Source: Rossellomorea vietnamensis
GTDB taxonomy: Bacteria; Bacillota; Bacilli; Bacillales; Bacillaceae_B
Direction of reading: 5' to 3'
NCBI RefSeq assembly: GCF_025398035.1
Contig: NZ_CP104558.1
Span: forward strand, 4,412,001-4,476,000
Length of the DNA: 64,000 nt
This document shows, piece after piece, positions 18,497 to 27,002 of this stretch. The notes under the pieces were generated by a model that made no database searches, was not told where the DNA came from, and saw only the letters and a program-made list of their open reading frames with translations. Made by a program: the position numbers and the translations under genes. The first letter of the stretch is position 1, and the number at the start of each line of letters is the position of its first letter.

Positions 18497-19408
18497 ATGA
18501 AGAACTTCAAGAAATACGGTCTGCTTTTAATCATCGCAACGCTAGTAGCATTTGCTGCTGCATGTGGAAACGGAAGCAGCACAGATGAAAATGCTGGAGA
18601 TGACAAAGAAGGTAAAGAAACAGCTTCAGGTTCAATCGTAGTTTCAGGTTCTTCTGCAATGCAACCACTTGTTGCAGCGGCAGCTGAAGAATTCATGGCA
18701 GAAAATCCGGATGCAGACATCCAAGTTAACGCTGGTGGATCTGGTACTGGATTATCACAAGTTTCTGAAGGATCAGTTCAAATCGGTAACTCGGACGTTT
18801 TCGCTGAAGAAAAAGAAGGAATCCCAGCGGACGAGTTAGTTGACCATAAAGTAGCGGTTGTAGGTATGACAGCTGCAGTTAATCCTAATGTTGGTATCAA
18901 AGACATTTCTAAAGAAGATCTTAAAAAAGTATTCACAGGTGAAATTAAGAACTGGAAAGAGCTTGGTGGTAAAGATCAAAAGATCACTCTTGTAAACCGT
19001 CCTGACTCTTCTGGTACTCGTGCAACATTCGTAAAGTTCGGTCTTGATGGAGAAACTCCTGCTGAAGGAATCACGGAAGATTCTTCAAACACTGTAAAGA
19101 AAATCATCAGTGAAACTGAAGGAGCAATCGGTTACCTTGCTTTCTCATACTTCACGGATGACAGCGTGACTCCACTTGCAGTTGATGGCGTTAAAGCAAC
19201 AGATGAAAATGTACAAAAAGGTGAATTCCCAATTTGGGCATATCAACACTCTTACACTAAAGGTGAAGCAGAAGGTTTAGCTAAAACGTTCCTTGACTAC
19301 ATGATGAGTGAAGATGTACAAACTGGTTTACTGAAAGATCAAGGTTACATCGCTTCTACTAAGATGGAAGTTGAACGTGACGCTGAAGGGAAACAAACAA
19401 AGAAGTAA
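18497..19408 (+). CDS. pstS: Phosphate-binding lipoprotein PstS
   Basis: Extracytoplasmic phosphate-binding lipoprotein of the high-affinity Pst ABC importer. A signal peptide with lipobox (VAFAAACGN, lipidated Cys near residue 24) precedes the type II periplasmic-binding fold; phosphate-contact motifs are VSGSSAMQP, NAGGSGTGLS and NRPDSSGTRATF. Length 303 aa is typical. First gene of the Pho-boxed operon; AGGGGGA precedes ATG 18497. An intercistronic hairpin follows. Confidence 0.95.
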   Translation: MKNFKKYGLLLIIATLVAFAAACGNGSSTDENAGDDKEGKETASGSIVVSGSSAMQPLVAAAAEEFMAENPDADIQVNAGGSGTGLSQVSEGSVQIGNSDVFAEEKEGIPADELVDHKVAVVGMTAAVNPNVGIKDISKEDLKKVFTGEIKNWKELGGKDQKITLVNRPDSSGTRATFVKFGLDGETPAEGITEDSSNTVKKIISETEGAIGYLAFSYFTDDSVTPLAVDGVKATDENVQKGEFPIWAYQHSYTKGEAEGLAKTFLDYMMSEDVQTGLLKDQGYIASTKMEVERDAEGKQTKK

Positions 19409-19431
19409 ATGAAGATGTAATTAAATAAATT

Positions 19432-19468
19432 GATAGGGTAGATGCTTGAGGGCATTTACCCTATTATC
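19432..19468 (+). promoter_or_regulatory. Intercistronic stem-loop pstS-pstC
   Basis: GATAGGGTAGATGC (19432-19445) pairs with GCATTTACCCTATTATC (19452-19468), one G-T wobble, without a T run. In B. subtilis a stem-loop at this junction is associated with processing and stabilisation that gives excess pstS mRNA; the same role is inferred here. Confidence 0.65.
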
Positions 19469-19492
19469 TCGTATTTAGGGGTGTTTACGGTT

Positions 19493-20410
19493 ATGGAAAA
19501 CAAGCTACCTGCCTCAAAGAGGCTGATCAAAAGCAATAAATCTTGGATGAACGGTGAATTTAAGGGAAAATTCCTGGTGACATTGAGCGCAGTCATCATG
19601 ATTGTCGCTACCATATCCATTACCATTTTCTTAACTTCAAAGGGGTTGCAATCATTTATTAAAAATGGTGTAAGTCCAATTGAGTTCTTAACCAGTCCTG
19701 ATTGGAGTCCTACAGGGGAGAACCCGATGTACGGTGCTTTGCCGTTCATCTTTGGATCATTTGCTGTCACGATTCTTTCTGCTTTAATTGCAGCACCGCT
19801 TGGTATCGGAGCGGCGATCTTTATGACGGACATCGCTCCTTCATGGGGTAGGAAAATCATGCAGCCGATTGTTGAACTCCTTGTAGGGATTCCATCCGTT
19901 GTTTATGGATTTATAGGGCTTACAGTATTGGTTCCTTTTATACGCAATCATACATCTGGTATAGGATTTTCACTTCTTGCAGGAATGATTGTATTATCCG
20001 TGATGATTTTGCCTACCATCACGACGATTGCCACCGATGCCATGAGCTCTTTGCCGAAGAGCCTTCGTGATGGGTCATATGCATTAGGGGCAACAAGATG
20101 GCAAACGATTAGAAAAGTATTAATCCCTGCAGCATTGCCAACTTTGTTGACGGCTGTGGTATTGGGTATGGCGAGAGCCTTTGGTGAAGCATTAGCGGTA
20201 CAGATGGTAATCGGAAATACGAGAGATCTTCCACAAAGCATCGTGGATGCGTCGGCAACTTTGACAACGATCATCACGCTTAATATGGGACACACGACGT
20301 ACGGAAGTGTTGAGAACAACACGCTGTGGTCAATGGGCCTCATTTTGTTGATCATGTCATTCGTATTCATTTTATTAATCCGCTACTTATCATCTAGGAG
20401 GAAAGTCTAA
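19493..20410 (+). CDS. pstC: Phosphate ABC transporter permease PstC
   Basis: Inner permease subunit of the Pst phosphate importer, 305 aa, about six membrane helices, with the ABC permease EAA-type loop (DGSYALGATRWQTIRKVLIPAALPTLLT). ATG 19493 has TAGGGGTG (19476-19483) upstream; an upstream in-frame TTG at 19442 falls inside the stem-loop. The stop codon overlaps the pstA start (TAATG). Confidence 0.93.
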   Translation: MENKLPASKRLIKSNKSWMNGEFKGKFLVTLSAVIMIVATISITIFLTSKGLQSFIKNGVSPIEFLTSPDWSPTGENPMYGALPFIFGSFAVTILSALIAAPLGIGAAIFMTDIAPSWGRKIMQPIVELLVGIPSVVYGFIGLTVLVPFIRNHTSGIGFSLLAGMIVLSVMILPTITTIATDAMSSLPKSLRDGSYALGATRWQTIRKVLIPAALPTLLTAVVLGMARAFGEALAVQMVIGNTRDLPQSIVDASATLTTIITLNMGHTTYGSVENNTLWSMGLILLIMSFVFILLIRYLSSRRKV

Positions 20411-21297
20411 TGAATAGTAAGAGAGCAGATAAAATCGCCACTGGATTTTTCGTCGGAATCGCAACGATCATTATTGCGCTGTTAGTGGCTTTATTTTCTT
20501 ATATATTAGTCAAAGGTCTACCATATGTAACATGGGACTTCCTGACAACCCCATCCAGTGCTGTACGTGCCGGTGGTGGGATCCGTGATCAGTTATTCAA
20601 TTCATTTTATATCCTTGTCATCACTATGATCATCACGGTTCCGCTTGGCGTTGGCGGGGGAATCTACATGGCTGAATATGCAAAACCGGGTAAAATCACG
20701 AATACCATTCGTTCATGTATTGAAGTTTTGGCCTCATTACCATCTATTGTCATTGGAATGTTCGGGTTATTGGTGTTTGTTAATACAACAGGTTGGGGAT
20801 ATACGATTATAGGTGGTGCATTGGCACTTACGGTATTTAACCTCCCAGTATTGGTGCGTGTCAGTGAAGATGCGATCAGAGGCGTGCCCCGCGAATTGAA
20901 GGAAGCAAGTCTTGCCCTTGGAATCACCAATTGGCATACAGTGAAGACAGTCCTTATTCCAGGCGCATTCCCATCCATTTTGACAGGGGCGATCCTTGCA
21001 TCGGGACGTGTATTTGGTGAAGCAGCCGCGTTATTATTTACAGCAGGTTTATCGACACCAAGATTGAACTATATGGATTGGAATCCATTCTCACCTACAT
21101 CACCGCTCAATCTGTTCAGACCGGCTGAAACACTGGCTGTTCACATTTGGTCAGTGAATACTCAAGGATTGATCCCCGATGTGGATGAAAAAGCAGCCGG
21201 AGCATCAGCAGTACTGATTCTCTCTGTCTTGATCTTTAACCTTGGTGCACGATTCATCGGTAGCTACATTCATAATAAAATGACAGCAACAAAATAA
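20410..21297 (+). CDS. pstA: Phosphate ABC transporter permease PstA
   Basis: Second permease subunit of the Pst importer, 295 aa, about six membrane helices with the EAA-type loop KEASLALGITNWHTVKTVLIPG. Its start overlaps the pstC stop by one base, which implies translational coupling and equal stoichiometry. Ribosome site AGGAGG lies about 20398-20403. Confidence 0.94.
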   Translation: MNSKRADKIATGFFVGIATIIIALLVALFSYILVKGLPYVTWDFLTTPSSAVRAGGGIRDQLFNSFYILVITMIITVPLGVGGGIYMAEYAKPGKITNTIRSCIEVLASLPSIVIGMFGLLVFVNTTGWGYTIIGGALALTVFNLPVLVRVSEDAIRGVPRELKEASLALGITNWHTVKTVLIPGAFPSILTGAILASGRVFGEAAALLFTAGLSTPRLNYMDWNPFSPTSPLNLFRPAETLAVHIWSVNTQGLIPDVDEKAAGASAVLILSVLIFNLGARFIGSYIHNKMTATK

Positions 21298-21315
21298 TAG
21301 AAGGTGTGATAGTAC

Positions 21316-22131
21316 ATGTCGATTCAATTGGAAACGAAACAGGAACGCTCTACAAGAGTGTCGGATAGAATCAAAAAAGAAACCATCATCGATGTTCAGA
21401 ACTTAAACTTCTATTACGGTGATAATCACGCCGTTAAAAACATCAACATGGAAATCGAAAAAAATGCTGTGACAGCTTTGATCGGCCCTTCAGGGTGCGG
21501 GAAATCAACTTTCCTTAGAACGGTTAACCGCATGAATGATTTAGTTCCGATTGCCCGTGCAGAAGGAAAGATCATGTATGAAGATGTCAATCTCCTTGGT
21601 AAGGACATTGACGTCGTAGCCCTTCGGAAAGAAATCGGGATGGTATTCCAGAAGCCAAATCCATTCAGCAAGTCCATTTACGAGAACATTGTCCATGCCC
21701 TGAAATTCTCAGGAATCAAAAAGAAAAGTGTCTTGAATGACCTGGTAGAAGAAAGTCTGACGAAAGCAGCACTTTGGGATGAAGTAAAAGACCGCCTGCA
21801 TACATCGGCATTGTCACTTTCAGGTGGACAGCAGCAGCGCCTCTGCATTGCAAGGACGATCGCTATGAAACCGACTGTCATGTTATTGGATGAACCGTGC
21901 TCGGCACTGGATCCTATTTCAAATGCAAAGATTGAAGAATTGATCACCGATTTAAAGAAAGAATATACGATCATCATTGTCACTCACAACATGGGGCAGG
22001 CTTCCCGTGTATCTGATAAAACGGCATTTTTCTATAATGGGGATTTAGTGGAATTCGACCAAACCGAAAAGATCTTCACCAATCCATCAGAAAAAAGAAC
22101 GGAAGATTATATTTCAGGACGTTTCAGTTGA
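21316..22131 (+). CDS. pstB1: Phosphate ABC transporter ATPase PstB (copy 1)
   Basis: Cytosolic ATPase of the Pst importer, 271 aa. Walker [11 protein letters not shown]-loop VFQKPNPF, signature LSGGQQQR and Walker [14 protein letters not shown] are present; the [10 protein letters not shown] form is the PstB signature. It carries an N-terminal extension of about 20 residues relative to copy 2. Two adjacent PstB genes are standard in Bacillus and may form a heterodimer. Confidence 0.95.
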   Translation: MSIQLETKQERSTRVSDRIKKETIIDVQNLNFYYGDNHAVKNINMEIEKNAVTALIGPSGCGKSTFLRTVNRMNDLVPIARAEGKIMYEDVNLLGKDIDVVALRKEIGMVFQKPNPFSKSIYENIVHALKFSGIKKKSVLNDLVEESLTKAALWDEVKDRLHTSALSLSGGQQQRLCIARTIAMKPTVMLLDEPCSALDPISNAKIEELITDLKKEYTIIIVTHNMGQASRVSDKTAFFYNGDLVEFDQTEKIFTNPSEKRTEDYISGRFS

Positions 22132-22154
22132 TCAATTAGTTGGAGGGGTTTCGT

Positions 22155-22928
22155 GTGACAGTAGCAACAACGAAAAAAACGGCGTTTGACGTCAATGACT
22201 TGAATTTATGGTACGGCAATAACTATGCGTTAAAAAATATTACGTTTCCTATATATGATAAGGAAGTAACAGCCATCATCGGACCATCAGGATGTGGGAA
22301 ATCGACATTCGTCAAGACATTAAACTTAATGAATCGCACGGTTCCGGGAATTAAAATGTCCGGTGAAATTAATTATGACGGGACGAATATCCTGTCAGAC
22401 AAAGTGGATTTAGTCGAACTGAGAAAAAAAGTCGGAATGGTATTCCAAAAGGGTAATCCTTTCCCTCAAAGCATTTATAACAACATTACGTTTGGACCGA
22501 AAGTGCATGGGGTCAAAAAGAAGAAAGAACTCGATGAAATTGTCGAGTCCACGTTAAAGAGTGTTGCGTTATGGGATGAAGTAAAGGATCGGTTGGATGC
22601 CCCGGCAATGGGTCTGTCAGGCGGACAGCAGCAGCGTCTGTGCATCGCCAGGGCGCTCGCGACGAAACCTGAAATCCTTCTGATGGACGAACCGACATCG
22701 GCGCTCGATCCGATTTCCACCGTCAAAATTGAAGAGCTCATCGGTGAGCTTAAGAAGCAATATACGATTGTCATTGTGACTCATAACATGCAGCAGGCAG
22801 CAAGGGTTTCCGACAAAACAGCATTCTTCTTATTAGGGGACTTGATTGAATTGGACGAAACGGATAAAATATTTTCTAATCCTACTGACAAACGAACGGA
22901 AGATTATGTGTCGGGTCGATTTGGATAA
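22155..22928 (+). CDS. pstB2: Phosphate ABC transporter ATPase PstB (copy 2)
   Basis: Second PstB ATPase, 257 aa, clearly paralogous to the upstream copy: Walker [35 protein letters not shown], and Walker [16 protein letters not shown] 22155 was chosen because GGAGGGG (22142-22148) is 6 bases upstream; the TTG at 22140 overlaps this site. Part of the pst operon. Confidence 0.94.
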   Translation: MTVATTKKTAFDVNDLNLWYGNNYALKNITFPIYDKEVTAIIGPSGCGKSTFVKTLNLMNRTVPGIKMSGEINYDGTNILSDKVDLVELRKKVGMVFQKGNPFPQSIYNNITFGPKVHGVKKKKELDEIVESTLKSVALWDEVKDRLDAPAMGLSGGQQQRLCIARALATKPEILLMDEPTSALDPISTVKIEELIGELKKQYTIVIVTHNMQQAARVSDKTAFFLLGDLIELDETDKIFSNPTDKRTEDYVSGRFG

Positions 22929-22983
22929 TACGCACAGATTTGAAAAATGGTTCTTCATCATTACTTAGCAAAGGGGAATAAGT

Positions 22984-23643
22984 ATGGCGATAAGAAGAAA
23001 TTTTGATAATAATTTAAAAGAGTTAAAAGACAAACTTTTTGATATGGCGGATCTTGCTAAAGTATCTTTAAAAGAATCCGTGGTAGCCTTGAAGACTCAG
23101 GACATTGAAAAAGCAGAGGAAATCATCAAAAAAGATCATATCATCAATCAATATGATAATGAAATCAATAATCTTGCCATCATTCTCATTGCGAAGGAGT
23201 CGCCTGTAGCAACGGACTTACGGAAAATCATCTCTGCATTAAGGATCTGTTCTGAAATTGAACGGATCGGGGATATGGCTACGAATATCGCGAAATCAAC
23301 CCTTCATATTGGAAACCAGAAGTTGATCAAGCCGATTGAAGAAATTCCGAGAATGCTCTCGATTGCTGAAGAAATGCTCGAAGAAGCGCTAACCGCTTTT
23401 TACAGCGAGGATGCTTCCCTTGCGAAAAAAGTGGCGGATCGTGATGATGAAGTCGACGAGTTATATGGTAAATTAGTAAAAGAACTCATGACCTACATTC
23501 CGAACTATCCGAATGAAATCAGTCAGATCACCCAGCTGGCGTTTACGTGCAGGTACATTGAACGCGTAGCGGATCACGTGACGAATATTTGTGAAAATGT
23601 CATTTTCTTAGTGACCGGTGAACGGTTTGATCTGAATAACTAA
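22984..23643 (+). CDS. phoU: Phosphate signalling protein PhoU
   Basis: 219-aa all-helical PhoU protein that links the Pst transporter to control of phosphate uptake. Two PhoU repeats of three helices are visible, with the metal-contact motifs ERIGDMATNIAKS and ERVADHVTNICENV. It ends the pst operon, unlike the B. subtilis pst operon, which lacks phoU, and resembles instead the arrangement in many other Firmicutes. AAAGGGG precedes ATG 22984. Confidence 0.93.
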   Translation: MAIRRNFDNNLKELKDKLFDMADLAKVSLKESVVALKTQDIEKAEEIIKKDHIINQYDNEINNLAIILIAKESPVATDLRKIISALRICSEIERIGDMATNIAKSTLHIGNQKLIKPIEEIPRMLSIAEEMLEEALTAFYSEDASLAKKVADRDDEVDELYGKLVKELMTYIPNYPNEISQITQLAFTCRYIERVADHVTNICENVIFLVTGERFDLNN

Positions 23644-23655
23644 AGCTAAATGAAA

Positions 23656-23688
23656 AGCGTTCCTTCTGCGGAAGGGACGCTTTTTTTT
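23656..23688 (+). terminator. Terminator of the pst operon
   Basis: AGCGTTCCTTC (23656-23666) pairs with GAAGGGACGCT (23671-23681), followed by a run of T. Confidence 0.9.
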
Positions 23689-23812
23689 GCATTGTTGGAT
23701 GATGGACGTGATTTGTAAAGATTATATTAAGATAATAGTGAAAGTATAGAAAAAATGGGTATTTTGGTACATATTCTTAATAGACACAAAGTTTTACATA
23801 CAGGAGGATCCA

Positions 23813-25573
23813 ATGTTGAAAATATCGTTTCCCTTTATGAAATATGTACCCCATAGCAGGAAAAGGCGTATCCTATCCAAGATGTCTTATCAACATTCTA
23901 TCAAGAATAAACTTGTTTATACGTTTCTACTTAATGCCGTGCTGTTCATTTCATGTGTTGTCTTGGCCATTTTTAGTTTGAATCATCTGATGAAGGACAT
24001 GCGTTTCATGAAAGAAACAGGGGGGCATTCCGTTCAAATCACGGAATTGAGCAGGCTCATCAATGCAAAAGATATCCGGATTGCCGATTACATTACCTTT
24101 TTGAATGAGGAGGATGTGAAACAGTATAGGAAACTGAGAGCGGAACTGAATGGCATGACCGATGAGATCATGAATGGACTGGGTAAAGAAGACCGGGAAC
24201 TCCTTCAAAGGTTCTCTGAAAATAACAAAGCCATCGATGAACTATTTATTAAAGAAATTGCACCTGCAGTCGTTCGTTTAGACGAAGCCATTTATACAGA
24301 AGCCAGAATGAAAATAAGTGTTCTGAGGGATCAAAACAATACATTACTAATGCAAGTAAGGGAACAGGCCCTCCAAAAACAGGATACAGTCTTAAAATCA
24401 ACCGAACAAAGTATGAACACACTCTTTTTCTTGTTGATCGGCTTTGTGATAAGTTCAATAGTCATCAGCTTCTTCATTGTAAATCTCGTATCAAACAAGA
24501 TTAACAAAAGTATCGATAAAATCCTTTCGGTGACAAGAGCTGTGGCAGAGGGAGACTTAACCCTATCCGTTCCTCCGACCAGGAGAAAGGATGAAATAGG
24601 TCAATTGAATTCTTCCATCAGACATATGGTGGAGCGTTTGCGAGAGCTTGTCATAGGGATTAAAGACAGTTCCCACACCGTACAAAGCAATAGCCGGCAT
24701 ATCAAATCCCTTGCAGATTCAATCAATGCCTCCAGTCATCAAGTAGGCGATTCCATGGCCCGGTTATCCGGGAGCTCTGAAGATCAAGTCGCGGCTGCCG
24801 AACAACTCAACAATAAGTACCAGACATTCAATGATGGAGTCATTCAAGTAGAAACGAATGGTCATTCCCTGTCAGAACTCTCATCGCATATGCAGGGAGT
24901 CACGGTAAAAGGATTCGCATCCATGAATTCTACGACACAGCAGATCGAAATGGTGTATGGGAAAATCAAGAAAACGCATGATCTTCTGGATCTACTAGAG
25001 GAAAGCGCAATCGATATCAGCAACCTCACAAAGAGCATCAAGAAAATTGCCGATCAAACGAACCTGCTCTCCCTTAACGCATCGATTGAGGCCGCCAGGG
25101 CCGGAGACGCAGGTAAAGGATTTTCGGTTGTTGCAAACGAAGTCAGGAAGTTGGCACAGGATGTAGACGCATCGTTGATTGAAATGAATGAGAGTGTTTT
25201 ACATGTTCAACATATATCCAGGGAAGTGTCCAGTTCATTAAAAGACGGGTATAAAGAGCTCAGTACCGGTAAGGAATATATCCGTACAACAGGTGAACAT
25301 TTCAATGAAATGAAAAAACATGCCACTGGTATGGATCACAATATCACGGAAATATCAGGCAGCCTGCAGATGTTAAAAGAATATATGTATCATATTCAGG
25401 GAGCATTCCAAAGCGTTTCAGCTGTAGGCAAAGAATTCAATGACGGAACCATCACCATCAATTCCTCCATCCAGGAACAAAATGGCTTAATTGAAACCCT
25501 ATATGGCCAATCAGATGACCTGACCCAAAAGGCAAACCAACTCTCTGACATGGTGAAAACATTCAAAATGTAA
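23813..25573 (+). CDS. Methyl-accepting chemotaxis protein
   Basis: 586-aa transmembrane chemoreceptor. Two membrane segments (about residues 40-62 and 204-226) bracket a helical extracytoplasmic sensor of about 140 residues (four-helix-bundle type), followed by a HAMP domain (about 228-280) and a signalling domain with the hairpin-tip motif [37 protein letters not shown] split here as seen near residues 415-450. It would signal to CheA/CheW. The ligand is unknown. Ribosome site AGGAGGA precedes ATG 23813. Single-gene unit between two terminators. Confidence 0.92.
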   Translation: MLKISFPFMKYVPHSRKRRILSKMSYQHSIKNKLVYTFLLNAVLFISCVVLAIFSLNHLMKDMRFMKETGGHSVQITELSRLINAKDIRIADYITFLNEEDVKQYRKLRAELNGMTDEIMNGLGKEDRELLQRFSENNKAIDELFIKEIAPAVVRLDEAIYTEARMKISVLRDQNNTLLMQVREQALQKQDTVLKSTEQSMNTLFFLLIGFVISSIVISFFIVNLVSNKINKSIDKILSVTRAVAEGDLTLSVPPTRRKDEIGQLNSSIRHMVERLRELVIGIKDSSHTVQSNSRHIKSLADSINASSHQVGDSMARLSGSSEDQVAAAEQLNNKYQTFNDGVIQVETNGHSLSELSSHMQGVTVKGFASMNSTTQQIEMVYGKIKKTHDLLDLLEESAIDISNLTKSIKKIADQTNLLSLNASIEAARAGDAGKGFSVVANEVRKLAQDVDASLIEMNESVLHVQHISREVSSSLKDGYKELSTGKEYIRTTGEHFNEMKKHATGMDHNITEISGSLQMLKEYMYHIQGAFQSVSAVGKEFNDGTITINSSIQEQNGLIETLYGQSDDLTQKANQLSDMVKTFKM

Positions 25574-25577
25574 AAGA

Positions 25578-25604
25578 AACGGCTTACTCATGGAGTAAGC
25601 CGTT
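25578..25604. terminator. Bidirectional terminator
   Basis: AACGGCTTACTC (25578-25589) pairs with GAGTAAGCCGTT (25593-25604), between convergent genes. Confidence 0.85.
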
Positions 25605-25616
25605 CTTGTAACCCTG

Positions 25617-25976
25617 CTATGAGTCCTGAATGATAGACAGGACTTCTTGTTTGGACAGTGTGGATTGTTTTGTGATCTGCTCCACTTTTACCCCCTGTTT
25701 ATAAAGGGAAATCACTTGATTCTTAATGATTTCGTTAATCGGACTTTTATGAAAAGTCATGTCCCCATCCAACATGAGCTCTTCTTCCAAAACGCTTATT
25801 CTCTTCTTCAATTTATAATGCTCCTGCAGAACATTCATCGATAACTCTTCCATGTCTTTTTCAATATCGCGATACCGATCCCGTTGGAAAAACGAAATGA
25901 CAAGTAATAGGATAGAGAAGCTTACTAATCCAATGAATAGGTAAGTCACTTTATCACCCCAAGATGTATTCTTCAT
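25617..25976 (-). CDS. Membrane-anchored coiled-coil protein, SwrB-like architecture
   Basis: 119-aa protein of unknown function. One N-terminal membrane segment (about residues 9-28), a charged coiled-coil (30-70), and a C-terminal helix-turn-helix-like unit (about 80-117, INEIIKNQVISLYKQGVKVE then ITKQSTLSKQEVLSIIQ). This order resembles the SwrB/DUF6115 motility-associated proteins, and the neighbouring gene is a chemoreceptor, but the similarity is only architectural as far as I can see. Start ATG 25976 on the minus strand. Confidence 0.6.
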   Translation of the reverse strand: MKNTSWGDKVTYLFIGLVSFSILLLVISFFQRDRYRDIEKDMEELSMNVLQEHYKLKKRISVLEEELMLDGDMTFHKSPINEIIKNQVISLYKQGVKVEQITKQSTLSKQEVLSIIQDS

Positions 25977-26300
25977 CTTTATTTATAGCACAGATCATGA
26001 TTCAACTCTATATGATATGTGGATAAATGTGTGGGATATACCAATATTTTGTCGAATGTCGTGGAGAGATCTATAAAGAAAAATGTCGTTATGGAAATGT
26101 AATCGCTTTATTATCATTTCAGCATACTAATTCATAAAAAAAATGCACGATTAATCCTATTGCCATCATGTGTAACAAGATACGACAAAATGCGTTTATT
26201 GTAGGTTTTTCAATACGGTGTTACGATAAATTTAAGATTAATTGTCATAATATTTAGATCCAATTCATATAATAAATGTTTCGTTTTAGGAGGAATGGTT
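25977..26300. other. 324-bp intergenic region with one promoter
   Basis: AT-rich gap without an open frame of note. Its right end holds the sigma-E-type promoter listed at 26244-26273; I see nothing else supportable in it. Confidence 0.5.
26244..26273 (+). promoter_or_regulatory. Sigma-E-type promoter of the DUF4912-GT4 operon
   Basis: GTCATAAT (26244-26251), 14-base spacer, CATATAAT (26266-26273). The mother-cell sigma-E consensus is about GTCATATT-N14-CATACAAT, so each element differs at one position. Transcription would start near 26280, just before the AGGAGGA ribosome site at 26288-26294. Confidence 0.65.
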
Positions 26301-27002
26301 TTGATCACAGAAATAATCAAGTTAAAGGAACAAGGTGTGTCATTCAGGAAAATTGCCAAAGAACTGAATACAACCGTGGGTAAGGTTCAGTATCAATGGG
26401 TGAAGTACCAGAAAGCATTGGGGAATGGCCCTGAACCGGCAGATGTTGAAATGATAAAACCCGAAGCACCGAAGAAACGTGTAGGAAGAGCTGCTTTTGG
26501 CAGGAAGATGCCTAGGCTCAGATCAAAAAACCCGAAAGCGACCGAGTTATCGATTACGTTTTCAACTTCTTCAAGGATCTATTGTTATTGGAATATTTCC
26601 CATGAATGGATTCGGCATGTGAAGGCTCATTTTAAGATGAACACAGAACCACAGCCATTTGTTCTTCGATTATATGATATTACTTCTATTTCTTTTAATG
26701 GTCATAATCAGCATCACTATTCGGATTCATATGTACCTTTTACAGAAACCGATTGGTTTGTGAACGGATTGAAGGAAAATCGAAGCTACTGCATGGAGAT
26801 CGGTTTGCGCCTGCCATCAGGGGACTTTGTTGCCTTCACTCGTTCCAATGTCATTCATACACCGAGAACCTCTCATCATCAGGAGGCGCACAGTATGAAA
26901 GAGTTGATGGAATACGAGCAGGGGTTAATCAGGGAACCAAAATGGGTTGAGCATGTCAGCACATATTCGTATTATGTCATGAATGGGGAGGAAAAGGCAT
27001 GA
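26301..27002 (+). CDS. HTH-DUF4912 protein
   Basis: 233-aa protein with a small N-terminal helix-turn-helix (KLKEQGVSFRKIAKELNT, then VGKVQYQWVKYQ, about residues 6-40), a basic linker, and a DUF4912 beta-rich (Ig-like) domain at about 75-190 (YCYWNISHEWI ... FVLRLYDITSISFNG). DUF4912 proteins are usually found beside carbohydrate enzymes. I chose TTG 26301 because AGGAGGA ends 6-7 bases upstream, whereas ATG 26295 nearly touches it. The stop overlaps the next start (ATGA), so it is coupled to the glycosyltransferase. Confidence 0.75.
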   Translation: MITEIIKLKEQGVSFRKIAKELNTTVGKVQYQWVKYQKALGNGPEPADVEMIKPEAPKKRVGRAAFGRKMPRLRSKNPKATELSITFSTSSRIYCYWNISHEWIRHVKAHFKMNTEPQPFVLRLYDITSISFNGHNQHHYSDSYVPFTETDWFVNGLKENRSYCMEIGLRLPSGDFVAFTRSNVIHTPRTSHHQEAHSMKELMEYEQGLIREPKWVEHVSTYSYYVMNGEEKA

